DNA of 64,000 nucleotides from an uncultured Micrococcales bacterium (GCA_903832875.1 CAILDA010000022.1:1-64000), one strand, 5' to 3'. Shown: positions 33,449-44,206, counted from the first letter of the stretch. Notes: generated from the letters alone by a model not told the origin. Numbers and translations are program-made.

Positions 33449-34393
33449 TTACTCTTGGTCTGAAGACTCTTTAGATTCTACCTCAGAGGCTGGTTTCTTA
33501 GAAGTCTTCACTGGCTGGGGCTTAGCGCTTCGGCCTGGCAAGTAGCCTGTTTCTTCTACCCCAGTGTGCTTTGAATACTGGATTCTCAGCAGTGCGAGCC
33601 CTACTAGGAATGCAATAACTGCAGACCATTGGTTAGTTCTAAGGCCTAAGAACACATCACTTGGGTCTAAGCGGATGCCTTCGATGAAGAATCGTCCTAA
33701 GGAGTACCACATTAGGTATAAAGCGGCCATTCGACCCCATCTGAGGTTGAATCTGCTTTCCAAGAGCAGCAAGACTGCAATACCAAGCAACGACCATAAA
33801 GACTCGTATAGGAAGGTTGGGTGGAACAACACACCCTCAGGCAAACCGTTTGGATAGTTTGGGTTCAGTCCCGAGATCTCCAGTCCCCACGGAAGATCTG
33901 TTGGTTCTCCAAAAAGCTCATTATTGAAGAAGTTACCCCAGCGACCTAATGCTTGCGCGGCTAACAAACCTGGAACCAAGGCGTCAGCGAAACTAAGGAA
34001 TCTGATCCCTGCCGAGTTAATGCGAAGTTTCTTAATATCAACTTGACAGGCTATGTATGCACCAAGGGTTCCAAAGATTAGAGCGCCATAGATGGCAAGG
34101 CCGCCCTCCCACAACTTGAACATTGTTGTCCAGTCTCTGCCTGGACCAAAGTAATCGTTAGCGTGAGTGAAAACGTGGAACAAACGTCCACCGATAATTC
34201 CAAATGGAACTGCCCAGATGGCAATGTCAATGGCAAGACCTGGTTCCATTCCGCGGGCCTTCATTCGACCTGCTGTCAAAAAAGTCGCTACGACTATTCC
34301 AGCGAGGATAAACAACGCATAGAAATGGATAGTTAAAGGTCCCAGCTCAAACGAGCTAACTGTTGGAGAAGGAATTGAATAGACGAAATTCAT
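33449..34393 (-). CDS. lgt: Prolipoprotein diacylglyceryl transferase
   Basis: IGGRLFHVFTH...; AQALGRWGNFFNNELFGEPTDLPWGLEI; HPTFLYESLW. Confidence 0.96.
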   Translation of the reverse strand: MNFVYSIPSPTVSSFELGPLTIHFYALFILAGIVVATFLTAGRMKARGMEPGLAIDIAIWAVPFGIIGGRLFHVFTHANDYFGPGRDWTTMFKLWEGGLAIYGALIFGTLGAYIACQVDIKKLRINSAGIRFLSFADALVPGLLAAQALGRWGNFFNNELFGEPTDLPWGLEISGLNPNYPNGLPEGVLFHPTFLYESLWSLLGIAVLLLLESRFNLRWGRMAALYLMWYSLGRFFIEGIRLDPSDVFLGLRTNQWSAVIAFLVGLALLRIQYSKHTGVEETGYLPGRSAKPQPVKTSKKPASEVESKESSDQE

Positions 34394-34397
34394 GATT

Positions 34398-35174
34398 CTA
34401 GTTACCAGCTTTCAGCTCTTGAACAACATTGCGCAATTTTTCGATACCGCCATCGCGGTAAGCCTTGATGAACACACTTCCAACGATAGCCCCATCAGCA
34501 TAAGAGTTAACCTCATTGACCTGATCTGAGGAAGAGATACCAATACCAACACAGACAGGCACCTTGGTTCCAGTAGCTTTTACTCCGGCAACAACTGCTC
34601 TGGCCTTAGCATCTAGGTCTTCTCGAGCACCAGTGATTCCCATAGTCGAAACGGCGTAAATGAATCCTCTTGAGACCGAAGCCACTTGCTCCAGCCTTTT
34701 GGTCGAGGATGAAGGTGTTGCGAGAAATACTCGATCTAGATTTAGTTCATCCGAAATCTTCAGCCATTCGCCGGCTTCATCCGGAATTAGATCAGGTGTG
34801 ATGAGTCCTGTTGCTCCTGCTGCTTTTAAATCTTCCGCAAATCGTCTCACACCGTATTGCAAAATAGGATTCCAGTAGCTCATTACCAAAACTGGAGTAG
34901 ACACCCGCGAAGTTATTGCTTTCAGAGTTTCGAAGAAATTGCTTAATTTGAAACCATTAGCAAGAGCTAGTTCAGTTGCAACTTGGATAACAAGTCCATC
35001 CATTACTGGGTCTGAGTAAGGAACCCCTAGTTCCAACACATCGATTCCAGCTTCACACATTGCAACACAGGCTTCTATTGAATCAGCGCTGGTTGGGTAA
35101 CCCGCTGGGAAATAGCCAACTAATGCATCTTCACCACGGGTAGCTAAATCAGTTAGAACGGTTTGTGTGCTCAT
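34398..35174 (-). CDS. trpA: Tryptophan synthase alpha chain
   Basis: [40 protein letters not shown]. Confidence 0.96.
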   Translation of the reverse strand: MSTQTVLTDLATRGEDALVGYFPAGYPTSADSIEACVAMCEAGIDVLELGVPYSDPVMDGLVIQVATELALANGFKLSNFFETLKAITSRVSTPVLVMSYWNPILQYGVRRFAEDLKAAGATGLITPDLIPDEAGEWLKISDELNLDRVFLATPSSSTKRLEQVASVSRGFIYAVSTMGITGAREDLDAKARAVVAGVKATGTKVPVCVGIGISSSDQVNEVNSYADGAIVGSVFIKAYRDGGIEKLRNVVQELKAGN

Positions 35175-36385
35175 TTCTTGTTTCCTAGAAAGCCAAAGTA
35201 CTTACCCACGGTTTCCATGTCCTTATCGCCACGACCGCTTAGGTTAAGCAGTATTGAACTGCCACTAGGAAGTTCCGATCCATGTTTGATTACACCGGCG
35301 AGAGCGTGGGCAGTTTCAATGGCGGGAATAATACCTTCAGTCTGAGAAAGTGCTTTAAGAGCCTGCATTGCCTCATCGTCAGAGATTCCAAAGTATTGAG
35401 CTCTATTCAAATCCTTAAGCCATGAATGTTCAGGTCCGACACCTGGATAGTCAAGGCCTGCGGAAATAGAGTGCGACTCAACTGTCTGACCATCTTCGTC
35501 TTGCAGTAAGTAACTTTTAGCTCCGTGCAGAACGCCGACTTTACCCTTGCTTAGGGTTGCGGCGTGCTTCAAAGTGTTCATGCCTTCACCTGCGGCTTCA
35601 AATCCCCAGAGTTTAACTGCGTCATCATCTAGGAAGGCATGGAATAATCCGATTGCATTCGAGCCTCCACCGACGCATGCTGCGACAACATCCGGCAGGA
35701 AACCATAGTCGACAAGCATTTGCTCCCTGGCTTCAGTCCCAATAACAGAGTGGAAATCTCTCACCATGGTTGGGAATGGGTGTGGTCCAGCGACTGTACC
35801 TAAAAGGTAATGCGTGTTATCTACATTGGTGACCCAATCCCGCAAAGCCTCGTTGATGGCATCTTTAAGCGTTCTCGAACCGGTGGTCACTGGAATCACT
35901 TCAGCTCCGAGCAATTTCATTCTTGCTACGTTAAGTGCTTGTCTTTCGGTGTCAACTTCTCCCATGTAAACAACGCACTCAAGACCAAATAGTGCAGCTG
36001 CTGTTGCACTTGCAACACCGTGTTGTCCTGCTCCGGTTTCTGCGATTATGCGGGTTTTACCCATACGTTTAGTAAGAAGTGCCTGGCCGATAACGTTATT
36101 GATCTTGTGTGAACCAGTGTGATTTAGATCCTCACGCTTGAGGAAAACTCTAATGTCCCCGGCAAGTGCAGCAAACTTAGGAACCTCAGTGATGATTGAA
36201 GGCCTACCAACATAATTTTTGTTGAGTTCGTCTAGTTCTTTAATGAAGGTTGGGTCTGTCTTAGCAATCTCGTAGGTAGCTTCAAGTTCATCTAACGCTG
36301 CAATCAAAGATTCAGGCACGAAGCGGCCACCATACTCACCAAAGTATGGACCATTCTGGGCTTTTAGCGAAGTGTTCTCAGTCAT
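35171..36385 (-). CDS. trpB: Tryptophan synthase beta chain
   Basis: [58 protein letters not shown]. Confidence 0.98.
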   Translation of the reverse strand: MTENTSLKAQNGPYFGEYGGRFVPESLIAALDELEATYEIAKTDPTFIKELDELNKNYVGRPSIITEVPKFAALAGDIRVFLKREDLNHTGSHKINNVIGQALLTKRMGKTRIIAETGAGQHGVASATAAALFGLECVVYMGEVDTERQALNVARMKLLGAEVIPVTTGSRTLKDAINEALRDWVTNVDNTHYLLGTVAGPHPFPTMVRDFHSVIGTEAREQMLVDYGFLPDVVAACVGGGSNAIGLFHAFLDDDAVKLWGFEAAGEGMNTLKHAATLSKGKVGVLHGAKSYLLQDEDGQTVESHSISAGLDYPGVGPEHSWLKDLNRAQYFGISDDEAMQALKALSQTEGIIPAIETAHALAGVIKHGSELPSGSSILLNLSGRGDKDMETVGKYFGFLGNKK

Positions 36386-36388
36386 TAG

Positions 36389-37174
36389 CTAAAGTCTAAT
36401 CTTTGGCACGGAAATGAATTCACTCAGTAGAGTGCCTGCATCGCCTGTTACTAGCGCCTCACCAACAAGGACACAGTCAGCTCCTGCTTGAGCGTAGGCA
36501 ACTACGTCAGTTATGTCACGGACTGCGGACTCTGCTACTGCAAGGGCATTTTTGGGCAAAAGGTCAACCAAGGTTGCAAAGAGCTCGCGGTCTGTATCAA
36601 AAGTCGAAAGATCCCTTGCGTTAATGCCAATCATGTTAGCCCCAGTGTCAATTGCCCTTAGTACTTCTTCTTTGTTGTGGGTTTCCACAAAAGCAGTCAT
36701 GCCAAAACTCTCAACGAATCTAACAAGGTGCTGCAATGTATTTTGCTCTAGCCCTGCAACTATCAGCAGAACAATATCTGCTCCAGCTACCCTGGCCTCT
36801 AAAACCTGCTGTTCGATTGCTATGAAGTCTTTACGCAGAATAGGAACCGTGACAGCTTGTCTAACCTGTGCAAGGTCAGCAAGGTTTCCCTTGAACTGTC
36901 GTTCTTCGGTAAGCACACTGATAGCGGCTGCGCCAGCAGATTCGTATGTCTTTGCTAATTCAGCTGGGTCAGCTATTTCAGCTAAAAAGCCCTTTGAAGG
37001 ACTTGCTCGCTTGATCTCAGCAATCACATTGATTGTGTTGCCGACCGAGAGCAAACCTATGGCATCCAACGCAGGTTGCTGGGCTTCAATTGCTTTAGCT
37101 AAATCCGCAATCGAGTACCTGTTCAGGCGGGTTTCTGCGTCGGATAACGCGCCGGCGTAGAGATCGTCAAGCAT
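36389..37174 (-). CDS. trpC: Indole-3-glycerol phosphate synthase
   Basis: VIAEIKRASPSKGFLAEIADPAELAKTYESAGAAAISVLTE; IGINARDLSTF. Confidence 0.96.
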   Translation of the reverse strand: MLDDLYAGALSDAETRLNRYSIADLAKAIEAQQPALDAIGLLSVGNTINVIAEIKRASPSKGFLAEIADPAELAKTYESAGAAAISVLTEERQFKGNLADLAQVRQAVTVPILRKDFIAIEQQVLEARVAGADIVLLIVAGLEQNTLQHLVRFVESFGMTAFVETHNKEEVLRAIDTGANMIGINARDLSTFDTDRELFATLVDLLPKNALAVAESAVRDITDVVAYAQAGADCVLVGEALVTGDAGTLLSEFISVPKIRL

Positions 37175-37399
37175 TTATTGAGAAGATGTTGATTTGCCTG
37201 CAACGCCAAAACCGAGCTTGGCAAGTACTGGTCCAAGAAAAATAGAGATTACGGTAATGACAGAACCAATAATGGTGATTGCGCCATCGGCAATACAAAC
37301 TCCAAGAGTTGCAAGTGTCACACCAATTATCGCTACGATGACAGCAGACCATGCTGCAATTGAGTGGCCGTGGCCTGGTTCATTCTCGTGGGTCGTCAT
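37175..37399 (-). CDS. Small membrane protein of the trp-cluster HGxxPAAW family (divergent motif HGHSIAAW)
   Basis: MTTHENEPGHGHSIAAWSAVIVAIIGVTLATLGVCIADGAITIIGSVITVISIFLGPVLAKLGFG; two predicted TM segments; between trpE and trpC; stop codon abuts trpC ATG (TAAATG). Confidence 0.8.
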   Translation of the reverse strand: MTTHENEPGHGHSIAAWSAVIVAIIGVTLATLGVCIADGAITIIGSVITVISIFLGPVLAKLGFGVAGKSTSSQ

Positions 37400-37458
37400 G
37401 TGTTGCCTTTCTCTGTCTTAATCTTAACTTGCTATGTATCTAGAACAGTAATTAAGCG

Positions 37459-38973
37459 CTAATCTGTTCCAAATAAGGCGTTGGCCTGGGCTATGGCAGC
37501 GATAACCGCTCCAGTCTTGTTGACTGTTTCCTGATATTCGGACTCAGGCACTGAATCCAAGACAATTCCAGCTCCAGCCTGAACCCTGGCAATCCCATCC
37601 CTAATGAACGCTGTTCTGATAGAGATTGCTAGATCGGCGTTACCTGCAAAATCGAAGTAACCAACTACCCCACCGAAGATTCCTCGATTGGCGGGCTCTA
37701 ATTCATCGATTATCTCAAGAGCTCTTGGCTTCGGAGCTCCTGAAAGCGTCCCCGCTGGGAATGTTGCCGTGAACACATCAACCGCGCTTTTATCTGCAAC
37801 TAGTTCACCTTCAACCGTTGAGACAAGATGCATGATGTGGCTAAAACGCTCAATCTTCATAAACTGTGTCACGTTTACAGAACTAGGCTCACAGACTTTA
37901 AGCAAGTCATTACGAGCTAAATCTACGAGCATGAGATGTTCTGCGCGCTCTTTCTTATCAGCGAGGAGAGATTCGGCAAGTACTTCATCCTCTGCTGCAT
38001 CTGCACTTCTCGGTCTAGATCCTGCAATTGGATGCATTATTACTTCGTTACCTGTTACCTTTACCAACGCTTCAGGTGATGAACCAACAACAGAATAGTC
38101 ACCTTGCTCATCCGCATAATTTAATAGGTACATATAGGGACTTGGATTAAGTGATCTAAGCACTCGATAAACATCGATCGGTCTTGCTGTTACCTCAATG
38201 TCAAAGCGTTGAGAAACAACTACCTGGAAAACATCCCCTGCAACAACGTACTCTTTAGCCTTTTCAATCGAAGCAAGGAAATCTGCTTTATCTGTTCTAT
38301 GAGTGAGCTCAGGAGTGGACGCATTATCTAGAACAGACAGTGTTGGAGGAAGAGGGCTACTTAGTAAATCTAGAAGATCCTCTATCCTCTGCGTAGCTTG
38401 GTCGTATACAGCTGCGTAGTCCATAACTGATTCACAGTAGACGTTAGAGACTAAAAGAAGACTGCTTGTTTTGTGATCCATCACAATAATGTCTTGAACC
38501 ATCTCTAAGTGAATGTTCGGGTGCTGATAATCCTTTGGTGGAACTGTTGGTAAATTCTCAATCTCGCGAATTACATCCCAACTAAACAGACCTACCAGAC
38601 CTGAGGTTAGAGGAGGTAGATCAGGGTGGTCAGAAATCTGCCAAGCCGATTGAACAAGTTTTATTGCCTCAAGAGCAGAGCTCGGGAGTAGTTCACCATT
38701 TGGAAGTGCTAACTCTGGTTTTGAAACCTTAAGTTCTGAATCTCTTTGAATGAAGCTAGCTCTGCTGCTGACTCCAATAAAACTAAATCGCGACCAAACA
38801 CCCTGCTCTGCTGATTCAAGAAGAAACGTTCCTAACTTATTGGCCGAAACTTTTTCATAGATCCCAACAGGTGTCTCGTTTCCACCAAAGACTTTCAAGA
38901 AGACGGGAACGACCAACCCAGGCTTGGCCAGAGCAAGAAAGCCAGCCTTGTCGATGTTGAAGGTCCTAGTCAT
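37459..38973 (-). CDS. trpE: Anthranilate synthase component I
   Basis: LLESAEQGVWSRFSFIG; DVFQVVVSQRFDIE; IAGSRPRSADAAEDEVLAESLLADKKERAEHLMLVDLARND. Confidence 0.96.
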   Translation of the reverse strand: MTRTFNIDKAGFLALAKPGLVVPVFLKVFGGNETPVGIYEKVSANKLGTFLLESAEQGVWSRFSFIGVSSRASFIQRDSELKVSKPELALPNGELLPSSALEAIKLVQSAWQISDHPDLPPLTSGLVGLFSWDVIREIENLPTVPPKDYQHPNIHLEMVQDIIVMDHKTSSLLLVSNVYCESVMDYAAVYDQATQRIEDLLDLLSSPLPPTLSVLDNASTPELTHRTDKADFLASIEKAKEYVVAGDVFQVVVSQRFDIEVTARPIDVYRVLRSLNPSPYMYLLNYADEQGDYSVVGSSPEALVKVTGNEVIMHPIAGSRPRSADAAEDEVLAESLLADKKERAEHLMLVDLARNDLLKVCEPSSVNVTQFMKIERFSHIMHLVSTVEGELVADKSAVDVFTATFPAGTLSGAPKPRALEIIDELEPANRGIFGGVVGYFDFAGNADLAISIRTAFIRDGIARVQAGAGIVLDSVPESEYQETVNKTGAVIAAIAQANALFGTD

Positions 38974-39004
38974 TGTTCCAGCCTAGTTAGAAAGTTCAAA
39001 AGTG

Positions 39005-39316
39005 TTAGTGGTCAAAGCATGACTCTGTGCCGGTGTGGCACGCCGGCCCGCTAGGTCTCACTTGAACAAGAACGGCATCGGAATCGCAGTCAAGCTCAAT
39101 TGAGACAACATTCATGAAGTTTCCTGAGGTTGCCCCTTTGTGCCAAATTTCGTTCCTACTTCTCGAAAAGAAGTGGCAGGTGCCATGGACGAGAGTAAGC
39201 GAATAAGCCTCAGAGTCCATGTATGCCAACATCAATACACGCTTGGTTTCGCTGTCCTGAAGTATCACTGGTGCTAATCCATTAGCGTCATAATTTGGTT
39301 GAATCTGTTCACTCAT
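39005..39316 (-). CDS. hisI: Phosphoribosyl-AMP cyclohydrolase
   Basis: VLMLAYMDSEAYSLTLVHGTCHFFSRSRNEIWHKGATSGN; CDSDAVLVQVRPSGPACHTGTESCF. Confidence 0.96.
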   Translation of the reverse strand: MSEQIQPNYDANGLAPVILQDSETKRVLMLAYMDSEAYSLTLVHGTCHFFSRSRNEIWHKGATSGNFMNVVSIELDCDSDAVLVQVRPSGPACHTGTESCFDH

Positions 39317-40077
39317 AGTCTCACCTGTAATCCTTGCTCTCTCATGGCAATTTTAACTTCCTTGATAGATATCTCGCTTGAGTGAAATACTGAAGCTGCT
39401 AGAACTGCATTAGCGCCAGACTTGGCTGCTAAAACGAAATCATCAATCCTTCCGGCACCACCACTGATAATCAGTGGTAAACCCGATACTGCTTGCACTT
39501 TAGAGAGCAACTCGAGATCGAAGCCATCCTTGGTGCCATCTGAATCCATACTGTTGATCAGTAACTCCCCGATGCCTCTACTCTGGTTAGCCTCAATCCA
39601 TTGAAGAGCATCCAAACCAGTATCCATCGAACCACCATGACTGGTTAGAGCGAAACCCGATGGTGATTCAGCTGATCTCTTGATGTCAAGTGAAACCACT
39701 AAAACCTGGTCCCCATAAACTGAAGCTACTTCGTCCAGCAGACTTGGATTAGTGGTAGCAGCAGATCCGATGGAGACCTTGTCTGCACCAGCTCTTAGAA
39801 ATTCCGAAACATCTTTTAGTGTTCTTACTCCACCGCCGACCGTAAGCGGAATGAAAATGCTGTCAGCTGTTTTCTCAACTATCTCAAGAATGGCTGCTCT
39901 TCCTTCAATACTTGCGGAAACATCAAGAAAGGTAAGTTCATCTGCACCTTCTGAGTTGTAACGAGCAGCAAGCTCGACAGGATTACCAATATCTTTTAGT
40001 CCTTGGAAGTTAACACCCTTGACTACTCTTCCGTCTCTAACATCTAGACAGGGAATAACTCGGATTGAAAGACTCAT
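39313..40077 (-). CDS. hisF: Imidazole glycerol phosphate synthase subunit HisF
   Basis: RVIPCLDVRDGRVVKGVNFQGLKDIGNPVELAARYNSEGADELTFLDVSAS. Confidence 0.97.
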   Translation of the reverse strand: MSLSIRVIPCLDVRDGRVVKGVNFQGLKDIGNPVELAARYNSEGADELTFLDVSASIEGRAAILEIVEKTADSIFIPLTVGGGVRTLKDVSEFLRAGADKVSIGSAATTNPSLLDEVASVYGDQVLVVSLDIKRSAESPSGFALTSHGGSMDTGLDALQWIEANQSRGIGELLINSMDSDGTKDGFDLELLSKVQAVSGLPLIISGGAGRIDDFVLAAKSGANAVLAASVFHSSEISIKEVKIAMREQGLQVRL

Positions 40078-40079
40078 GT

Positions 40080-40919
40080 TTAGATACGTGCAGCGTGAAT
40101 AGCGCTAACTAAAATCGCCCGTGCTCCAAGATCATAAAGCTCATCCATTTTGGTGTTGGTATCTTCTCGTTTTACTAGAGCCCTGACAGCGACCCAATCA
40201 GGATCTTTGGTTGGCGATATTGTTGGTGATTCAATACCAGGAGTAATAACCGAAGCTAGATCAACAAGAGATACAGGACAGTCGTAATCAAAGATCACAT
40301 ATTCACGCGCAACTACAACCCCATTTAGCCTTCTAAGTAGTCCTGCTGCCTTGGCAACGCTGTCCTCATTTGCAATTAGATAGGCAGAAGATTCCAAAAT
40401 TACCGGACCAAAGATCTCTAAACCAGCCTGTCGAAGAGTATTACCCGTCGAAACAACATCGGCAACCGCATCGGCTACACCTAGGCTTACCGCAGTTTCA
40501 ACTGCGCCATCAAGTTTGATTATGTTGGCCACCACACCTACGGTCTTGAGGTAGTCCTCGATAATGCTTGGGTAAGCGCTGGCAATTCGTTTCCCAGCTA
40601 GTTCTTGTACTGAACTAAATACACCGGCAGGAGCTGCTAAACGGAAAGTTGATTTACCAAAGTTCAGGTCAGCAACTCTAATTGCTTGCGACCTGCTATC
40701 AGCAAGTAGATCTAGTCCAGTAAGCCCTAAGTCAAGTGCTCCTGTGCCAACATAGGTTGCTATATCCCTTGGTCTTAGATAGAAGAATTCGATGTCGTGC
40801 TCAATGTCAACAACACGAAGTGTCTTAGTATCTCTTCTGATTGCATAACCAGCCTCATCGAGCATGGCGGTTGCAAACTCAGAGAGAATGCCCTTATTTG
40901 GAACAGCTACTCTTAGCAT
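40080..40919 (-). CDS. hisG: ATP phosphoribosyltransferase (long form)
   Basis: MLRVAVPNKGILSEFATAMLDEAGY; LDLGLTGLDLLADS; GVADAVADVVSTGNTLRQAGLEIF. Confidence 0.96.
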   Translation of the reverse strand: MLRVAVPNKGILSEFATAMLDEAGYAIRRDTKTLRVVDIEHDIEFFYLRPRDIATYVGTGALDLGLTGLDLLADSRSQAIRVADLNFGKSTFRLAAPAGVFSSVQELAGKRIASAYPSIIEDYLKTVGVVANIIKLDGAVETAVSLGVADAVADVVSTGNTLRQAGLEIFGPVILESSAYLIANEDSVAKAAGLLRRLNGVVVAREYVIFDYDCPVSLVDLASVITPGIESPTISPTKDPDWVAVRALVKREDTNTKMDELYDLGARAILVSAIHAARI

Positions 40920-40928
40920 GATTCTTTC

Positions 40929-41195
40929 CTAGTATTTAGCTTGGATATCTTCGATGCTGACGCCTTTGGCAACCATCAAAACTTGTAGGTGGTAAATAAG
41001 CTGACTGATTTCTAGTGCCAGATCTTCTTTGCTCTGGAACTCTGCAGCCATCCATACTTCTGCTGCCTCTTCGACTACCTTCTTACCAATCTCATGAACT
41101 CCATCTGCGAGCAGTCTCGCTGTGTTTGAAGTTGCAGGGTCAGCTGCAGCTTTGACTGTGATTTCTGAGAAAAGTGATTCGAAGGTCTTCATCAA
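40929..41195 (-). CDS. hisE: Phosphoribosyl-ATP pyrophosphatase
   Basis: [56 protein letters not shown]. Confidence 0.94.
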   Translation of the reverse strand: MMKTFESLFSEITVKAAADPATSNTARLLADGVHEIGKKVVEEAAEVWMAAEFQSKEDLALEISQLIYHLQVLMVAKGVSIEDIQAKY

Positions 41196-41224
41196 GCCAT
41201 TTTACTGGACTTGATAACCGATGG

Positions 41225-41887
41225 CTAGTGGTGTGCAGCTAGTGCAAGATCCCTAAGGGTCCTAATCTGTCCATTGCGGTCAGAGCTCTTGAACACAGCA
41301 CTACCGGCCACGAAAGTATCTGCGCCAGCTTTAGAGACCTCTGCGATGTTACTTTCATCTATTCCACCATCAACCTGCAGCCAAGTTTGTGGACTATGCA
41401 GGTCAATCAATGCACTCACCGCTGAAATCTTTTCAAGACTGCTTCCGATAAATGATTGACCACCAAAGCCTGGTTCAACAGACATAACGAGCACCTGATC
41501 GAATTCGCTGATTATCGATTCGATCGCGGAGACGGCTGTTCCTGGCTTTATTGCAATGCCCGCTCTTGAACCCATTGACCTTATGGCTCTGGCTGTTGCA
41601 ACGGCGTCCTTACAAGCTTCAAAGTGAAAAGTAACTGAGAAGACCCCGAGAGCTGCGTAAATAGGAGCCCAATGGTCTGGATTTTCTATCATAAGGTGGA
41701 CATCTAGTGGCACCTTGGCTATTTCCTGCATGCGTTTGACCATCGGTGGGCCAAAAGTCATATTTGGAACGAAATGGCCATCCATAACATCTACGTGGAT
41801 GCCATCCGCGGCTGAAATGGACTCGAAGTCAGCTTCCAAGTTGACGAAGTCTGCGCTAAGAATGCTCGGCTGAATCCTTATGTCCAT
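41225..41887 (-). CDS. rpe: Ribulose-phosphate 3-epimerase
   Basis: IQPSILSADFVNLEADFESI...IHVDVMDGHFVPNMTFGPPMV; VMSVEPGFGGQSFI. Confidence 0.97.
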   Translation of the reverse strand: MDIRIQPSILSADFVNLEADFESISAADGIHVDVMDGHFVPNMTFGPPMVKRMQEIAKVPLDVHLMIENPDHWAPIYAALGVFSVTFHFEACKDAVATARAIRSMGSRAGIAIKPGTAVSAIESIISEFDQVLVMSVEPGFGGQSFIGSSLEKISAVSALIDLHSPQTWLQVDGGIDESNIAEVSKAGADTFVAGSAVFKSSDRNGQIRTLRDLALAAHH

Positions 41888-41904
41888 GAATTAACTCTAA
41901 TCGC

Positions 41905-43302
41905 CTAAGCCTCTTTAGTCAGCATGGCCATAAACATACAGTCGGTGTTATCGCGGTCAGTATATAGCTGGATAGTCTTGCGGTTTGATGGCAGAGTGCC
42001 AGCCATAAACCTTTCATTCATTACCGTGGTTAGGTCTAGAACCTTAACCCCCAGTTGCTTTATGGCTTTCTCGATAACCGCTGTTGTCTCTGATAAGTGC
42101 GGTGAACAGGTCACATACAGAAGCAAACCGCCAGGCTTCAGAGCAGCATACGCGCTTTGCACTAATTCAAACTGCAAAGCTGTGAGTGTCTTTAGGTCTT
42201 CAGCGGATTTACGCCAACGCGCCTCAGGTCTTCTACGAAGTGCTCCAAGACCTGTGCAAGGGGCGTCAACCAAGATTCTGTCGAACTGTGCTGGTTGCTT
42301 TGCAAAATCCCTGCCATCCTCAACAGTTACCTTTACGTTTGGAAATGCTTTGAGAGCTTGGCTAACTAGTTTTGCTCGATGTGGCTGTACCTCATTGGCA
42401 GTAAGGGAAACTTTTTCAATTTCAGCTATCGCGGCCAAAAGCGCTGCCTTGCCACCAGGGCCAGCACAAAGATCAAGCCAACTCTCCCCTTTCGCTATAT
42501 CTCTAAAGCTAGCCAATGCAAGAGCAGCCAACTGAGAGCCCTCATCCTGAACCCTGACAGATCCTGTTTTTACATCAACTAGATCAGCAGGATTACCAGA
42601 ATCAAGCGTGAAACCAAACGGACTATAACGGTTATCGCTCTCACTCAAATCACTAAAGTCATCCCGCGAACTTAGACCAGGCAAAGCAACTAGGTTCACT
42701 AGAGCTGGAACGTTGTTGATTCGAAGGAGGTCATCAATCGAATCTGCTCTTCCATCAGAAAGCAAACTTTGTTGCAAGGCTCTAACAACCCATTGTGGAT
42801 GGCTGTATCGAAGAGACAGACGTTCCACTTCAGCATTAGCCTTTGCTTCGATTACAGTAAGCCACTGCTCAAAACTTTTCTCGCTTACTCTGCGCAGTAA
42901 TCCGTTAGCAAAACCAACAGGCTTTTCACCAGATGCGTAGCGAATGAGTTGTACCGTCTCGTTAAGTGCCGCGTGCGCTGGTACCCTCATTTGCAACAGC
43001 TGGTGACAACCAAGTCTTAGTGCGTTTAGTAGCGTCGCATCTATCTCATTTACTGGTCTTGAACTAACGGTGTCTAAAATCGCGTCGTAGGTTAACTGCC
43101 AACGCAAAGTGGAGAACGCGAGTTCTTGAGCAAAAGCAGCATCTCTCGTGTCTAACTTGGCGGCATCCAATAGTGCAGGCATTACAAGATTCGCATAACT
43201 GTCATCATGGGTTACTTTGTTTAGAAGTTCCAAGGCAACGCTTCTTGCGGAAATAGGTATTCTCAACTGAGCACTACCAGACCAGTTTTGCCGTTCAGCC
43301 AA
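41905..43302 (-). CDS. rsmB: 16S rRNA (cytosine-C5)-methyltransferase, RsmB/NOP family (start uncertain; ORF overlaps fmt)
   Basis: N-terminal NusB-like domain; SAM-methyltransferase motifs WLDLCAGPGGKAALLA, DAPCTGLGALRRRPEARW, YVTCSPHLSE. Confidence 0.92.
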   Translation of the reverse strand: MAERQNWSGSAQLRIPISARSVALELLNKVTHDDSYANLVMPALLDAAKLDTRDAAFAQELAFSTLRWQLTYDAILDTVSSRPVNEIDATLLNALRLGCHQLLQMRVPAHAALNETVQLIRYASGEKPVGFANGLLRRVSEKSFEQWLTVIEAKANAEVERLSLRYSHPQWVVRALQQSLLSDGRADSIDDLLRINNVPALVNLVALPGLSSRDDFSDLSESDNRYSPFGFTLDSGNPADLVDVKTGSVRVQDEGSQLAALALASFRDIAKGESWLDLCAGPGGKAALLAAIAEIEKVSLTANEVQPHRAKLVSQALKAFPNVKVTVEDGRDFAKQPAQFDRILVDAPCTGLGALRRRPEARWRKSAEDLKTLTALQFELVQSAYAALKPGGLLLYVTCSPHLSETTAVIEKAIKQLGVKVLDLTTVMNERFMAGTLPSNRKTIQLYTDRDNTDCMFMAMLTKEA

Positions 43303-44186
43303 TCCTTAGCAGACATCTCATTCTTTGAGCTTGGTTGCACTCTGATCAATTCAAGCCAAGTTCCATCGCCACAGCAAACCAATACTCTTTGTTCATACTT
43401 AGTAACTCCACCAATCACAACTTCGTCTGGAGCAGGACCAAGGTAATCGACGGCCTCAATAATTCTTAGCGAGTCATCATCAACATTGCACCAAGCCATC
43501 GGTTCACTGTTCATGGCTCTCACAGTGTTGACAAGATGCTTAGCAGTTAACGCAAAGTTCAATTGAGCATCTTGCCTAGTTGGTTTTGTCGCGAAGCTTG
43601 GCTCGCCCTGCTGTGGTTTAAGTTCTGTAGTGCCAGCGTAGATTCCTGGCAGTTCCGCATTGATTAGCGATGTTGCAACATTTCCCAATCTCAGAAGTAG
43701 ATCATCGGTGGCTTCATTTGGATGTATTTGAGCGGGAGCAATTGCAACTATGGGACCAGAATCCATCCCCTCATCCAACCTAAATAACGTGACACCTGTT
43801 TCTGTTTCGCCAGCTTCGATACATCGTTGCACTGGAGCAGCTCCCCGCCATTTTGGAAGAACGCTGAAGTGAAGGTTGTACCAACCGAGAGGCATTAGAT
43901 CCAACGCCTCTGCTTTGAGAATTACTCCGTAAGCGACCACAACGGCGAGATCTGCGCCAAGTCCCTTGATAATTTCTGATACTCCGGTGGAAATCTTGTT
44001 GGCCTCAATGACAGGAATGCCTAGTTCAGTACCACGATTAGAAACCGGAGAGGCAGTAAGAATCTTCTTTCGACCAACCGGTGCTTGTTCCCTGGTAAGT
44101 ATCCCGACCACTTCATGGCCAGACTGCAGTAAGCCCTCTAGTACCTCAACCGCAATAGCAGGAGTCCCAGCAAATAGTATCTTCAT
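43263..44186 (-). CDS. fmt: Methionyl-tRNA formyltransferase
   Basis: MKILFAGTPAIAVEVLEGLLQSGHEVVGILTREQAPVGRKKIL; NLHFSVLPKWRGAAPVQRCIEAGETETGVTLF. Confidence 0.96.
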   Translation of the reverse strand: MKILFAGTPAIAVEVLEGLLQSGHEVVGILTREQAPVGRKKILTASPVSNRGTELGIPVIEANKISTGVSEIIKGLGADLAVVVAYGVILKAEALDLMPLGWYNLHFSVLPKWRGAAPVQRCIEAGETETGVTLFRLDEGMDSGPIVAIAPAQIHPNEATDDLLLRLGNVATSLINAELPGIYAGTTELKPQQGEPSFATKPTRQDAQLNFALTAKHLVNTVRAMNSEPMAWCNVDDDSLRIIEAVDYLGPAPDEVVIGGVTKYEQRVLVCCGDGTWLELIRVQPSSKNEMSAKDWLNGKTGLVVLS

Positions 44187-44206
44187 GCTCTCCCAAGCTC
44201 TCTCAA

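Noticed and set aside
36513-37160. Plus-strand ORF of 215 aa antisense to trpC
   Set aside because: Wholly antisense to a clear trpC; low-complexity Ser/Ala-rich shadow translation with no recognisable domain
34398-41195. Apparent absence of trpD, trpG, trpF and hisA from the trp/his cluster
   Set aside because: Usual arrangement in Actinobacteria, where these functions are encoded elsewhere (including bifunctional HisA/TrpF); not evidence of auxotrophy
41924-42535. Plus-strand ORF of 203 aa antisense to rsmB
   Set aside because: Shadow ORF opposite a conserved methyltransferase; no family resemblance
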